Shown in pieces: positions 1 through 10,229 of a stretch of DNA of 10,378 nucleotides (positions are counted from its first letter, which is position 1; every line of letters begins with the position of its first letter). This stretch comes from an uncultured Prevotella sp. Lineage in GTDB: Bacteria > Bacteroidota > Bacteroidia > Bacteroidales > Bacteroidaceae. The notes under the pieces are model-generated. The model was not told where the DNA came from and ran no database searches. It was given only the letters and a program-made list of their open reading frames with translations. The translations under genes and the position numbers were made by a program. Location: assembly GCA_902497035.1 (NCBI GenBank), contig CABVDL010000093.1, positions 1-10,378 of the forward strand, in the 5' to 3' direction.

Positions 1-3
1 GAC

Positions 4-100
4 CTAGTGCCGGCCACCAGCCGCCGGTATTGACGGGGCTGCCATACCAAGGGCTGCCATACCAAGGGCTGCCATACCAAGGGCTGGTGGCCGGCACCAG
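4..100. repeat. Inverted repeat (19-bp arms) enclosing tandem repeats
   Basis: Bases 4-22 are the reverse complement of bases 82-100 with 18 of 19 matches; the one mismatch is A6 against C98. The arms carry the motif GTGCCGGCCACCAGCC and enclose about 59 bases that are mostly the three 15-bp tandem copies. As RNA or single-stranded DNA this could fold into one long stem. The right arm overlaps the 41-bp dispersed repeat at 75-115, which has its own shorter hairpin, so the two folds compete. No open reading frame of note lies here. The structure is read directly; any function is unknown. Confidence 0.85.
36..80. repeat. Three exact tandem copies of a 15-bp unit
   Basis: The unit GGGCTGCCATACCAA occurs three times without mismatch at 36-50, 51-65 and 66-80, followed by the partial copy GGGCT at 81-85. 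The edge of the unit (CCAAGGGCT) is also the edge of the 41-bp repeat that follows, so the array may have grown by slippage at the border of that repeat (inference). Perfect identity suggests recent expansion, and copy number may differ between strains. Confidence 0.95.
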
Positions 101-115
101 GCCGGCCACTACACT
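75..115 (+). repeat. 41-bp dispersed palindromic repeat, copy A
   Basis: This segment matches the reverse complement of 10283-10323 at 40 of 41 positions; the only difference is C84 against A10314. It contains a perfect 9-bp stem, GTGGCCGGC (87-95) with GCCGGCCAC (101-109), around the 5-base loop ACCAG. The stem can be extended by a G-T and a T-A pair to 85-111. A short, GC-rich, hairpin-forming, non-coding element found twice between genes resembles REP/BIME-type intergenic repeats. That class assignment is an inference from structure. Confidence 0.85.
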
Positions 116-160
116 GCCACCAAGGGACATAAAGAACATAAAAGATTTTTTTGCAAATGC

Positions 161-191
161 TTGCGCAATTCAAATATTATTGTTAACTTTG
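161..191 (+). promoter_or_regulatory. Bacteroidota-type promoter for the rimP operon
   Basis: The -7 element TAACTTTG at 184-191 fits the Bacteroidota consensus TAnnTTTG exactly. A TTG at 161-163 lies 20 bases upstream and fits the -33 element. The expected transcription start is a few bases after 191, roughly 196-199. The promoter therefore lies inside an upstream in-frame extension of rimP that begins at TTG 161, which argues against that long start. It is the only strong promoter match I see in the window, so it probably drives rimP-nusA-infB and perhaps the suf genes by read-through. Confidence 0.75.
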
Positions 192-204
192 CATCGTTCA
201 GTGG

Positions 205-238
205 AATGAGGGGCTCCGAGAGAGTTCCTCATTTTTTT
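205..238 (+). promoter_or_regulatory. Terminator-like hairpin in the rimP 5' leader (possible attenuator)
   Basis: Arms at 205-216 and 222-233 form a 12-bp stem (ten Watson-Crick pairs and two G-U pairs) with the 5-base loop CGAGA at 217-221. A run of seven T residues follows at 232-238, the first two of which also belong to the stem. This is the shape of an intrinsic terminator. It begins about 7 bases after the predicted transcription start and ends 12 bases before the rimP ATG. It could attenuate the operon, or act as a protective 5' stem-loop on the mRNA. NusA, encoded in this operon, acts on such hairpins in other bacteria, so feedback is conceivable (inference). Confidence 0.6.
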
Positions 239-250
239 ATAACAACATAT

Positions 251-718
251 ATGATAGACAAGAACGTCGTAAAGAAATTAGTCGATGAGTGGCTTGAGGG
301 CAAGGAGTACTTCCTGGTTGACCTCACCGTGAGCCCGGATGACAAGATTACCGTAGAGATTGACCATGCCGACGGCGTGTGGATTGAGGACTGCGCCAAG
401 CTGAGCCAGTACATCGAGGACCACCTCAACCGCGATGAGGAGGACTATGAGCTGGAGGTGGGCTCGGCCGGTCTGGGCCAGCCGTTCAAGGTGGCCCGCC
501 AGTATGAGATTTTTGTCGGCGAGCCAGTTGAGGTGCTCGATGCCGACGGCAAGAAGGTGCGCGGCATTCTGAAAAGTGTTGACGGCCGCAACTTCACCGT
601 AGCGGTCAACGAGAAGGTGAAGGTGGAGGGCAAGAAGCGCCCCGTGAAGATGGATGTCGATCACCAGTTTAATATGGACAATGTAAAATACACGAAATAT
701 TTAATCAGTATCAAATAA
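251..718 (+). CDS. rimP: Ribosome maturation factor RimP
   Basis: RimP is a cytoplasmic factor needed for late maturation of the 30S ribosomal subunit. The product is 155 residues, the usual length in Bacteroidales. Residues 1-80 form the N-terminal domain and end in the family hallmark segment EVGSAGLGQPFK (69-80). Residues from about 81 form the C-terminal SH3/Sm-like domain. I chose ATG 251 because the protein then begins MIDKNVVKKLVDEWLEGK, as its relatives do. Longer in-frame starts at TTG 161 and ATG 206 overlap the promoter and the leader hairpin. No clear Shine-Dalgarno site is visible; the region before the ATG is A/T-rich, as is common in this phylum. nusA starts 5 bases after the stop, so the two are surely co-transcribed. 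Confidence 0.95.
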   Translation: MIDKNVVKKLVDEWLEGKEYFLVDLTVSPDDKITVEIDHADGVWIEDCAKLSQYIEDHLNRDEEDYELEVGSAGLGQPFKVARQYEIFVGEPVEVLDADGKKVRGILKSVDGRNFTVAVNEKVKVEGKKRPVKMDVDHQFNMDNVKYTKYLISIK

Positions 719-723
719 AAGCT

Positions 724-1998
724 ATGGCAGCAATAAAGAAAGACGACGAGCAGGTGAGCATGATAGGCTCATTCCGTGAGTTTCAGGATACAAAGCATAT
801 CGACCGCACCACGCTGGTGAGTGTGCTCGAGGAGAGTTTCCGCAATGTTTTGGCAAAGATTTACGGCACCGATGAGAACATCGACGTCATTGTCAACCCC
901 GACAAGGGTGACTTCGAGATTTACCGCAACCGTGTGGTGGTCAACGACGGCGAGGTGGCCGACCAGAACAAGGAGATCAGCCTGAGCGAGGCCCGGAAGA
1001 TTGAGGCCGACTATGAGGTCGGCGAGGAAGTGTCGGAGCGCGTCAACTTCGCCAAGTTCGGCCGCCGCGCCATCCTCACGCTCCGCCAGACGTTGGCCAG
1101 CAAGATTCTTGAGCTCGAGCACGACGCCCTCTACAACAAGTACAAGGATCGCGTGGGCCAGGTGATTGCCGCCGAGGTCTACCAGGTGTGGAAGCGCGAG
1201 GTGCTGCTCGTCGATGACGACAACAACGAGCTCGTGCTGCCCAAGAGCGAGCAGATACCTGCCGACCAGTACCGCAAGGGCGAGACCGTGAGGGCTGTCA
1301 TTGAGCGTGTCGACAACGAGAACAACAACCCGAAGATTATCCTCTCGCGAACCAGTCCCACCTTCCTCCAGCGCCTGTTGGAGCAGGAGGTGCCTGAGAT
1401 TGCCGACGGCCTCATTGCCATCAAGAAGATTGCGCGCATGCCCGGCGAGCGCGCCAAGGTGGCCGTGGAGAGCTACGACGACCGCATCGACCCCGTGGGG
1501 GCCTGCGTGGGCGTGCATGGCAGCCGCGTGCACGGCATCGTGAGGGAACTGTGCAACGAGAACATCGACGTGATCAACTGGACCGCCAACACCCGCCTGT
1601 TCATCCAGCGCGCGCTCAGCCCCGCCCAGGTCTCCGACATCAAGCTCGACGAGGAGAACAAGAAGGCCGACGTCTATCTGCAGCCCGACCAGGTGAGCCT
1701 CGCCATCGGGCGCGGCGGACTCAACATCAAGCTCGCCTCCATGCTCACCGAATACACCATCGACGTATATCGTGTGGTGGAAGACAATGGCAACGGCAAC
1801 AGTGAGGACGACGACGTCTATCTCGACCAGTTCAACGACGAGATCGACCAGTGGATTATCGACGCCATCAAGGGCATCGGCCTGCAGACAGCCAAGGAGG
1901 TGCTCAACGCGCCCCGTGAGATGCTGGCCGAGAAGGCCGACCTCGAGGAGGAGACCGTTGATCATGTGCTTGAGGTGCTGAAGAAGGAGTTTGAATAA
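724..1998 (+). CDS. nusA: Transcription termination/antitermination factor NusA
   Basis: NusA binds RNA polymerase and nascent RNA and affects pausing, intrinsic termination and antitermination. The protein has 424 residues. An N-terminal polymerase-binding domain (1 to about 135) contains DRTTLVSVLEESFRN. An S1 domain spans about 140-205. KH1 contains GVHG within GACVGVHGSRV (259-269), and KH2 contains GRGG at 329-332. A short acidic linker (EDDD) leads to a helix-hairpin-helix-like tail (about 375-424, IKGIGLQTAKEVL). This is longer than a NusA ending at KH2 but lacks the two full acidic repeats of the Escherichia coli protein. It follows rimP by 5 bases and precedes infB by 94 bases, the widely conserved rimP-nusA-infB order. 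A 12-bp A/T palindrome sits in the downstream gap at 2016-2027. Confidence 0.97.
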   Translation: MAAIKKDDEQVSMIGSFREFQDTKHIDRTTLVSVLEESFRNVLAKIYGTDENIDVIVNPDKGDFEIYRNRVVVNDGEVADQNKEISLSEARKIEADYEVGEEVSERVNFAKFGRRAILTLRQTLASKILELEHDALYNKYKDRVGQVIAAEVYQVWKREVLLVDDDNNELVLPKSEQIPADQYRKGETVRAVIERVDNENNNPKIILSRTSPTFLQRLLEQEVPEIADGLIAIKKIARMPGERAKVAVESYDDRIDPVGACVGVHGSRVHGIVRELCNENIDVINWTANTRLFIQRALSPAQVSDIKLDEENKKADVYLQPDQVSLAIGRGGLNIKLASMLTEYTIDVYRVVEDNGNGNSEDDDVYLDQFNDEIDQWIIDAIKGIGLQTAKEVLNAPREMLAEKADLEEETVDHVLEVLKKEFE

Positions 1999-2038
1999 TA
2001 CATAGACAACACACATTATTATAATAAATAGGGAGGCC

Positions 2039-2071
2039 GGTGCCTGACGCCGCATGTCCGCCGTCGGCACC
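2039..2071 (+). promoter_or_regulatory. GC-rich stem-loop in the nusA-infB gap
   Basis: GGTGCC (2039-2044) pairs with GGCACC (2066-2071). After one bulged T, GACG (2046-2049) pairs with CGTC (2062-2065). This gives a 10-bp stem with one bulge and a 12-base loop. No T-run follows, so it is not an intrinsic terminator. An upstream in-frame ATG for infB (2054) lies in the loop, 39 bases before the preferred start. It could influence infB translation or be an RNA-processing site; the sequence does not say which. Confidence 0.5.
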
Positions 2072-2092
2072 GCGCCCGAGGAAGAGTTTTAT

Positions 2093-5152
<3,060 letters not shown>

Positions 5153-5177
5153 TACTTGGTAACAATTGTGACTGATA

Positions 5178-5224
5178 AATTCAGGTGGCACGTCGTTTGT
5201 TGTGTGTCACCTTGAATTGTTTTT
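5178..5224 (+). terminator. Intrinsic-terminator-like hairpin between infB and sufB
   Basis: AATTCA (5178-5183) pairs with TGAATT (5213-5218). GGTG (5184-5187) pairs with CACC (5208-5211), with T5212 bulged. A further four pairs, one of them G-U, can form between 5188-5191 and 5204-5207. The stem is followed by TTGTTTTT (5217-5224). The T-run ends 7 bases before the sufB start. Either it ends the rimP-nusA-infB transcript, or it is a partial terminator that sets how much transcription enters the suf genes. No convincing promoter fits between it and sufB. Confidence 0.7.
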
Positions 5225-5231
5225 ATAAACT

Positions 5232-6686
5232 ATGGAAATAAAGTTAGACAAAGAGAAGAACGCGTTTGTCAAGAAGGTCGCCGACCAGAAGTATGCCTAT
5301 GGCTTCACCACCGACGTGAAGACCGACGTCATACCGCGCGGCCTCAATGAGGACATTGTGCGTCTGATATCCCATAAGAAGGGGGAGCCGGAATGGCTCC
5401 TCGACTTCCGACTCAAGGCGTTCCGCTATTGGCAGACGCTGCCCGTGCCCACATGGGGCCACGTGCATGTTCCGCCAATCGACTTCCAGGCGATATCGTA
5501 TTACGCCGACCCGATGGCGAAGAAACCGGTCAACAAGGAGATTGACCCCGAGTTGGAGAAGACCTTCGACAAGCTCGGCATCCCCCTGGAGGAGCGGCTG
5601 GCGCTCAGCGGCACCGCCGTCGACGCCATCATGGACTCGGTGTCGGTGAAGACCACGTTCAAGAAACAGCTGGCCGAGAAGGGCATCATCTTCTCGTCGA
5701 TCGGTGAGGCTGTCAAGCAGCACCCTGACCTCGTGCGGCAGTATCTGGGCAGCGTGGTGCCTTACCGCGACAACTTCACCGCGGCCCTCAACTCGGCGGT
5801 GTTCAGCGACGGCTCGTTCGTGTACATCCCCAAGGGCGTACGCTGCCCGATGGAGCTGAGCAGTTACTTCCGCATCAACGCCCGCAACACGGGACAGTTT
5901 GAGCGCACGCTCATCGTGGCCGACGACGACAGCTACGTGAGCTATCTCGAGGGCTGCACCGCTCCCATGCGCGACGAGAACCAGCTGCATGCCGCTGTGG
6001 TGGAGATTGTCGTGATGAACAATGCCGAGGTGAAATACTCCACCGTGCAGAACTGGTATCCGGGCGACGAGGAGGGCAAGGGAGGCGTGCTGAACCTCGT
6101 GACGAAGCGCGGCGACTGCAGGGGCGTCAACTCGAAGCTCTCGTGGACGCAGGTGGAGACCGGCTCGGCCGTCACCTGGAAATATCCGTCGTGCATCCTG
6201 CGCGGCGACAACTCGCAGGCCGAGTTCTACAGCGTTGCCGTGACCAACCACTTCCAGGAGGCCGACACGGGCACGAAGATGATACACATGGGAAAGAACA
6301 CCAAATCGACCATCATCTCAAAGGGCATCTCGGCCGGACACTCGCAGAACTCCTACCGCGGTCTGGTGCGCGCCACGGCCAACGCCGACAACGCCCGCAA
6401 CTACTCCTCGTGCGACTCGCTGCTCCTCGGCTCCGACTGCGGCGCCCACACCTTCCCCTACATGGACATCCACAACGACACCGCCATCGTGGAGCATGAG
6501 GCCACCACGTCGAAAATCTCCGAGGACCAGCTCTTCTACTGCAACCAGCGCGGCATTCCCATGGAGGACGCCGTCGGGCTCATCGTCAACGGATATGCCA
6601 AGGAAGTACTCAACAAGCTTCCCATGGAGTTCGCCGTGGAGGCTCAGAAACTCCTCAGCGTCTCGCTCGAAGGAACTGTTGGATAG
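5232..6686 (+). CDS. sufB: Fe-S cluster scaffold protein SufB
   Basis: SufB is the main scaffold subunit of the cytoplasmic SufBCD complex, where Fe-S clusters are built from sulfur supplied by SufS. The protein has 484 residues, a normal length, and starts MEIKLDKEKNAFVKKVAD. The core beta-helix domain includes FVYIPKGVRCPMELSSYFRIN and DSYVSYLEGCTAPMRDENQLH. Near the C terminus, C394 in SCDSLLLG fits the sulfur-accepting cysteine (C405 in E. coli). H422 and E423 in VEHEATTSKISEDQ match the cluster-binding His/Glu pair at the same spacing of 28 and 29 residues. It lies 79 bases after infB, behind the terminator-like hairpin. Its TAG stop is the first triplet of a 9-bp tandem repeat. The identity is very secure. 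Confidence 0.98.
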   Translation: MEIKLDKEKNAFVKKVADQKYAYGFTTDVKTDVIPRGLNEDIVRLISHKKGEPEWLLDFRLKAFRYWQTLPVPTWGHVHVPPIDFQAISYYADPMAKKPVNKEIDPELEKTFDKLGIPLEERLALSGTAVDAIMDSVSVKTTFKKQLAEKGIIFSSIGEAVKQHPDLVRQYLGSVVPYRDNFTAALNSAVFSDGSFVYIPKGVRCPMELSSYFRINARNTGQFERTLIVADDDSYVSYLEGCTAPMRDENQLHAAVVEIVVMNNAEVKYSTVQNWYPGDEEGKGGVLNLVTKRGDCRGVNSKLSWTQVETGSAVTWKYPSCILRGDNSQAEFYSVAVTNHFQEADTGTKMIHMGKNTKSTIISKGISAGHSQNSYRGLVRATANADNARNYSSCDSLLLGSDCGAHTFPYMDIHNDTAIVEHEATTSKISEDQLFYCNQRGIPMEDAVGLIVNGYAKEVLNKLPMEFAVEAQKLLSVSLEGTVG

Positions 6687-6755
6687 CTTCTATAGCTTCT
6701 ATAGTATCTATAGCATCTATAGCATCTATAGCTTCTATAGCATCTATAGCTTCTA
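6684..6755. repeat. Eight tandem copies of a 9-bp unit, TAGCWTCTA
   Basis: Eight 9-base units run without gaps: TAGCTTCTA twice, TAGTATCTA once, TAGCATCTA twice, then TAGCTTCTA, TAGCATCTA and TAGCTTCTA. The first triplet is the sufB stop codon. Because the unit is a multiple of three, every copy puts another TAG in the sufB frame, followed by TAA at 6756. The junctions create seven CTATAG palindromes at exact 9-bp spacing. The array fills most of the 95-base sufB-sufC gap and is transcribed with the operon. Such arrays usually vary in copy number between strains. Confidence 0.97.
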
Positions 6756-6781
6756 TAACCCCTTAAAAACAACTTAAAGTT

Positions 6782-7546
<765 letters not shown>

Positions 7547-7557
7547 AGGCTACGACT

Positions 7558-8919
7558 ATGGCAAGTGAACAACAATACATCGACCTCTACAGCCAGTCGC
7601 GCCAGCTCATCTGCGACCATTCGGCCGCCGTGCTCAACGGGCCGCGCGATGAGGCTTTCGAGGCCTTCCGCCGCCAGGGCTTCCCCTCGCGCAAGGTGGA
7701 GCGGTACAAATACACCGACATGCAGGCGCTCTTCGCGCCCGACTACGGTCTCAACCTCAATCGCATCGACATACCCGTCAATCCCTACAGCGTGTTCAGC
7801 TGCGACGTGCCCAATCTCAGCACCTCGCTCTACTTCGTCGTCAACGACACCTTCTACAAGCAGGCGCTGCCCAAGGCCTCACTGCCAGAGGGCGTCACGG
7901 TGATGAGCCTCAAGGATGCCGCAGAGCAGCAGCCGGAGCTCATCTCGCGCTACTACGCCAGGATTGCCACGCCGGCCGACGATGCCGTCACGGCTCTCAA
8001 CACGATGCTCGCCCAGGACGGACTCTTCATCCATGTGGCTAAAAACGTCAGGGCTGACCGCGCCATACAGGTGGTCAACATCCTGCGCTCCGACGTCGAC
8101 CTCATGGTCAACCGCCGCGTGCTCATCGTCATGGACGAGGGCGCGGAGGCCAGACTGCTGTTCTGCGACGACTCCGCCGACGACCGCCGCTTCCTCGGCA
8201 CCCAGGTCATTGAGGCTTATGTGGGCGAGAACGCCAGCCTCGACCTCTACTGCCTTGAGGAGACCACGGCCAAGAACACGCGCGTGAGCAACGTGTATAT
8301 TGACCAGCAGGCCAACAGCCGCGTCAACCACAATGTCATCACGCTGCACAACGGCGTGACGCGCAACATGCTCAACCTCACCTTCAAGGGCGAGGGCGCC
8401 GAGTGCTGGTGCAACGGCTGCGTCATCGCCGACAAGAGCGAGCATGTAGACAACAACACGCTCATTGACCATCAGGTGCCTCACTGCACGTCGCACGAGC
8501 TATACAAGTACGTGCTCGACAATCATGCCGTGGGCGCCTTCGCCGGTCGCGTGCTGGTGCGCCACGGCGCGCAGAAGACGGAGTCGGACGAGCGCAACCA
8601 GAACCTCGTGATGACCAAGACTGCCCGCATGTACACCCAGCCGATGCTCGAGATCTATGCCGACGACGTGAAATGCTCCCACGGCTCCACCGTGGGACAG
8701 CTCAACGACGCCGCGTTGTTCTACATGCAGCAGCGGGGCATCGACGAGCATGAGGCGAAGCTCCTGCTCGAGTTCGCGTTCATTGGTGAGGTTATCGACC
8801 AGATAAAGCTTGAGCCGCTGCGCGACCGGCTCCATCAGTTGGTGGAGAAGCGCTTCCGCGGTGAACTTGGCACGTGCGCCGGATGCAAGGTCTGCGGCCC
8901 GAGGCTGCAGGGAAAGTGA
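7558..8919 (+). CDS. sufD: Fe-S cluster assembly protein SufD
   Basis: SufD is the SufB paralogue that pairs with SufB and SufC in the SufB-C2-D scaffold and helps acquire iron. The protein has 453 residues. The N-terminal helical part (1 to about 130) includes FPSRKVERYKYTDMQALF. The beta-helix core follows, with HNGVTRNMLNL and DHQVPHCTSHELYKYVLD. The family motif DDVKCSHGSTVGQLND carries C373 and H375; H375 corresponds to the conserved functional histidine (H360 in E. coli). The last 14 residues contain CAGCKVC (C440, C443, C446), a C-x2-C-x2-C cluster. The start ATG 7558 lies 11 bases after sufC, and sufS begins 28 bases downstream. The identity is secure; the tail cysteines are discussed among the findings. 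Confidence 0.97.
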   Translation: MASEQQYIDLYSQSRQLICDHSAAVLNGPRDEAFEAFRRQGFPSRKVERYKYTDMQALFAPDYGLNLNRIDIPVNPYSVFSCDVPNLSTSLYFVVNDTFYKQALPKASLPEGVTVMSLKDAAEQQPELISRYYARIATPADDAVTALNTMLAQDGLFIHVAKNVRADRAIQVVNILRSDVDLMVNRRVLIVMDEGAEARLLFCDDSADDRRFLGTQVIEAYVGENASLDLYCLEETTAKNTRVSNVYIDQQANSRVNHNVITLHNGVTRNMLNLTFKGEGAECWCNGCVIADKSEHVDNNTLIDHQVPHCTSHELYKYVLDNHAVGAFAGRVLVRHGAQKTESDERNQNLVMTKTARMYTQPMLEIYADDVKCSHGSTVGQLNDAALFYMQQRGIDEHEAKLLLEFAFIGEVIDQIKLEPLRDRLHQLVEKRFRGELGTCAGCKVCGPRLQGK

Positions 8920-8947
8920 TACTCACAGTTGTTTTTAAGAAGAATAA

Positions 8948-10216
8948 ATGATGTACGATATCAATAAGGTGCGGGCCGACTTCCCGATACTCTCCCGTGA
9001 GGTTCACGGCAAGCCGCTGGTTTATCTCGACAATGCCGCAACGACGCAGAAGCCCATGAGCGTGCTCGACGCCATGCGCGACGAGTACCTCAACGCCAAC
9101 GCCAACGTGCACCGCGGCGTGCATTACCTCAGCGTGAAGGCCACCGAACTGCATGAGGCCGCACGCGAGACCGTGCGCCAATTCATCAACGCCCGATCTA
9201 CTGCGGAGGTCGTCTTCACGCGGGGCACCACCGAGGGACTCAACCTCGTGGCCGCCACTTTCAGTGAGGCCATGATGAAGCCGGGCGATGAGGTCATCGT
9301 CTCGGTCATGGAGCATCACTCCAACATCGTACCCTGGCAGCTTGCCGCCAACCGCAAGGGCATACGCCTGCGCGTCATTCCGATGAGCGACGACGGGCAG
9401 CTCGACATGCAGGCCTTTGAGCAGCTTTTCAGCGAGCGCACCAAAATCGTGAGCGTGACCCAGGTGAGCAACGTTCTCGGCACAGTCAACCCCGTGGCCG
9501 ACATCATCCGCACGGCTCATGCCCACGGCGTGCCGGTGATGGTCGACGGCGCCCAGAGCACGCCCCACTTCAAGGTTGACATGCAGGCCCTCGACTGCGA
9601 CTTCTTTGTCTTCAGCGGTCATAAGATGTACGGTCCCACGGGCATCGGCGTGCTGTATGGCAAGGAGGAGTGGCTCGACCGTCTGCCGCCGTATCAGGGT
9701 GGGGGCGAGATGATAGCGCATGTGAGCTTTGAGAAGACCACCTTTGAGAAACCGCCATTGAAGTTCGAGGCAGGCACGCCCGATTATATCGCCTCGCATG
9801 GTCTGGCAACGGCCATCGACTATATGACGCAGCTCGGCATGGACAATATCGAGGCACACGAGCGCGCACTCACGGAGTATGCGCTCGACCGACTGTCGCA
9901 AATCGAGGGTATGCATATCTACGGGCCAAAAGCCTCCTCCCCCAGTTCTCACTCAGGAGTTCCTCATGATGCTGTTGTTTCCTTCAATGTGGGAAACATC
10001 CATCACATGGACATGGGAACGCTGCTCGACCAGCTCGGCATTGCCGTGCGCACGGGGCATCACTGCGCCCAACCGCTGATGGACCGTCTTGGCGTCCTCG
10101 GCACGGTGCGCGCCTCTTTTGCCCTGTACAATACAAAGGAGGAGATAGACAGGCTGGCGGATGCCATAGAGAGGGTGGGAAAGATGTTTAGCCCCACCCC
10201 CTCTGACGCGCTTTAG
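8948..10216 (+). CDS. sufS: Cysteine desulfurase SufS (group II, PLP-dependent)
   Basis: SufS removes sulfur from L-cysteine to give alanine and an enzyme persulfide, the sulfur source for SufBCD. The protein has 422 residues, against roughly 405 usual for SufS. Visible motifs are NAATTQKP near the N terminus, EHHSN (H123, H124), the PLP-contacting D200 in VDGAQST, the PLP lysine K226 in SGHKMYGPTG, and the catalytic cysteine C373 in RTGHHCAQ. The GHHCA context marks the SufS/CsdA type. ATG 8948 or ATG 8951 could be the start; they differ by one Met. The extra length comes from a Ser/Pro/His insertion at about 329-339 and a tail, SPTPSDAL, whose codons lie in palindromic repeat DNA. No SufE or SufU follows, so its sulfur acceptor is elsewhere. 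Confidence 0.97.
   Translation: MMYDINKVRADFPILSREVHGKPLVYLDNAATTQKPMSVLDAMRDEYLNANANVHRGVHYLSVKATELHEAARETVRQFINARSTAEVVFTRGTTEGLNLVAATFSEAMMKPGDEVIVSVMEHHSNIVPWQLAANRKGIRLRVIPMSDDGQLDMQAFEQLFSERTKIVSVTQVSNVLGTVNPVADIIRTAHAHGVPVMVDGAQSTPHFKVDMQALDCDFFVFSGHKMYGPTGIGVLYGKEEWLDRLPPYQGGGEMIAHVSFEKTTFEKPPLKFEAGTPDYIASHGLATAIDYMTQLGMDNIEAHERALTEYALDRLSQIEGMHIYGPKASSPSSHSGVPHDAVVSFNVGNIHHMDMGTLLDQLGIAVRTGHHCAQPLMDRLGVLGTVRASFALYNTKEEIDRLADAIERVGKMFSPTPSDAL
9932..9964 (+). other. Probable in-frame insertion within sufS
   Basis: Codons for residues 329-339 (ASSPSSHSGVP) interrupt a place where SufS relatives pass almost directly from YGP to a VVSF- or VIAF-like strand. The bases are pyrimidine-rich (GCCTCCTCCCCCAG) and use TCC, TCT, TCA, GTT and CCT, unlike the surrounding gene. 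The start AAAAGCCTCCTCC resembles the reverse complement of the repeat after sufS (AAAGCCCTCCCCTCAGG), so it may be a decayed in-frame repeat copy. The insertion is inferred from memory of the family; the base content is seen directly. Confidence 0.45.
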
Positions 10217-10227
10217 GCGCGTCAGAG
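10201..10227. repeat. Perfect 11-bp palindromic stem containing the sufS stop codon
   Basis: CTCTGACGCGC (10201-10211) and GCGCGTCAGAG (10217-10227) are perfect reverse complements around the 5-base loop TTTAG. The sufS stop TAG (10214-10216) lies in the loop, so the last codons of sufS form the left arm. Together with the next hairpin (10230-10252) it looks like a two-stem intergenic repeat. I recall similar GC-rich elements from Bacteroidales genomes but cannot verify it here. Confidence 0.9.
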
Positions 10228-10229
10228 TA

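Noticed and set aside
36..80. CRISPR-like array from the 15-bp repeats
   Set aside because: The units are contiguous with no spacers, too short, and there are no cas genes nearby.
161..250. Longer RimP beginning at TTG 161 or ATG 206
   Set aside because: The extension overlaps the promoter elements and the leader hairpin, and relatives start at MIDK (ATG 251).
769..2070. Long antisense open frame opposite nusA (433 codons), with similar ones opposite infB, sufB and sufS
   Set aside because: They mirror GC-rich codon positions of conserved plus-strand genes, show no recognisable domain, and have low-complexity His/Leu/Val-rich or Ser/Ala-rich translations.
2054..2092. Start of IF2 at ATG 2054
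   Set aside because: The 13 extra residues are unlike IF2, the family starts at M(S/T)IRLNK (ATG 2093), and the earlier ATG lies in a hairpin loop. It is kept only as a regulatory curiosity.
5156..5181. Possible sufB promoter (TTG 5156-5158 and TAAATTCA 5176-5183)
   Set aside because: The spacing is 17 bases and the -7 element lacks the final TTTG, so the match is weak. Transcription start mapping would be needed to revive it.
6496..6777. Open frame reading through the 9-bp repeat as repeated Ser-Phe/Ile-Tyr
   Set aside because: It is an out-of-frame shadow of the sufB 3' end that stays open only because of the repeat; there is no start or family support.
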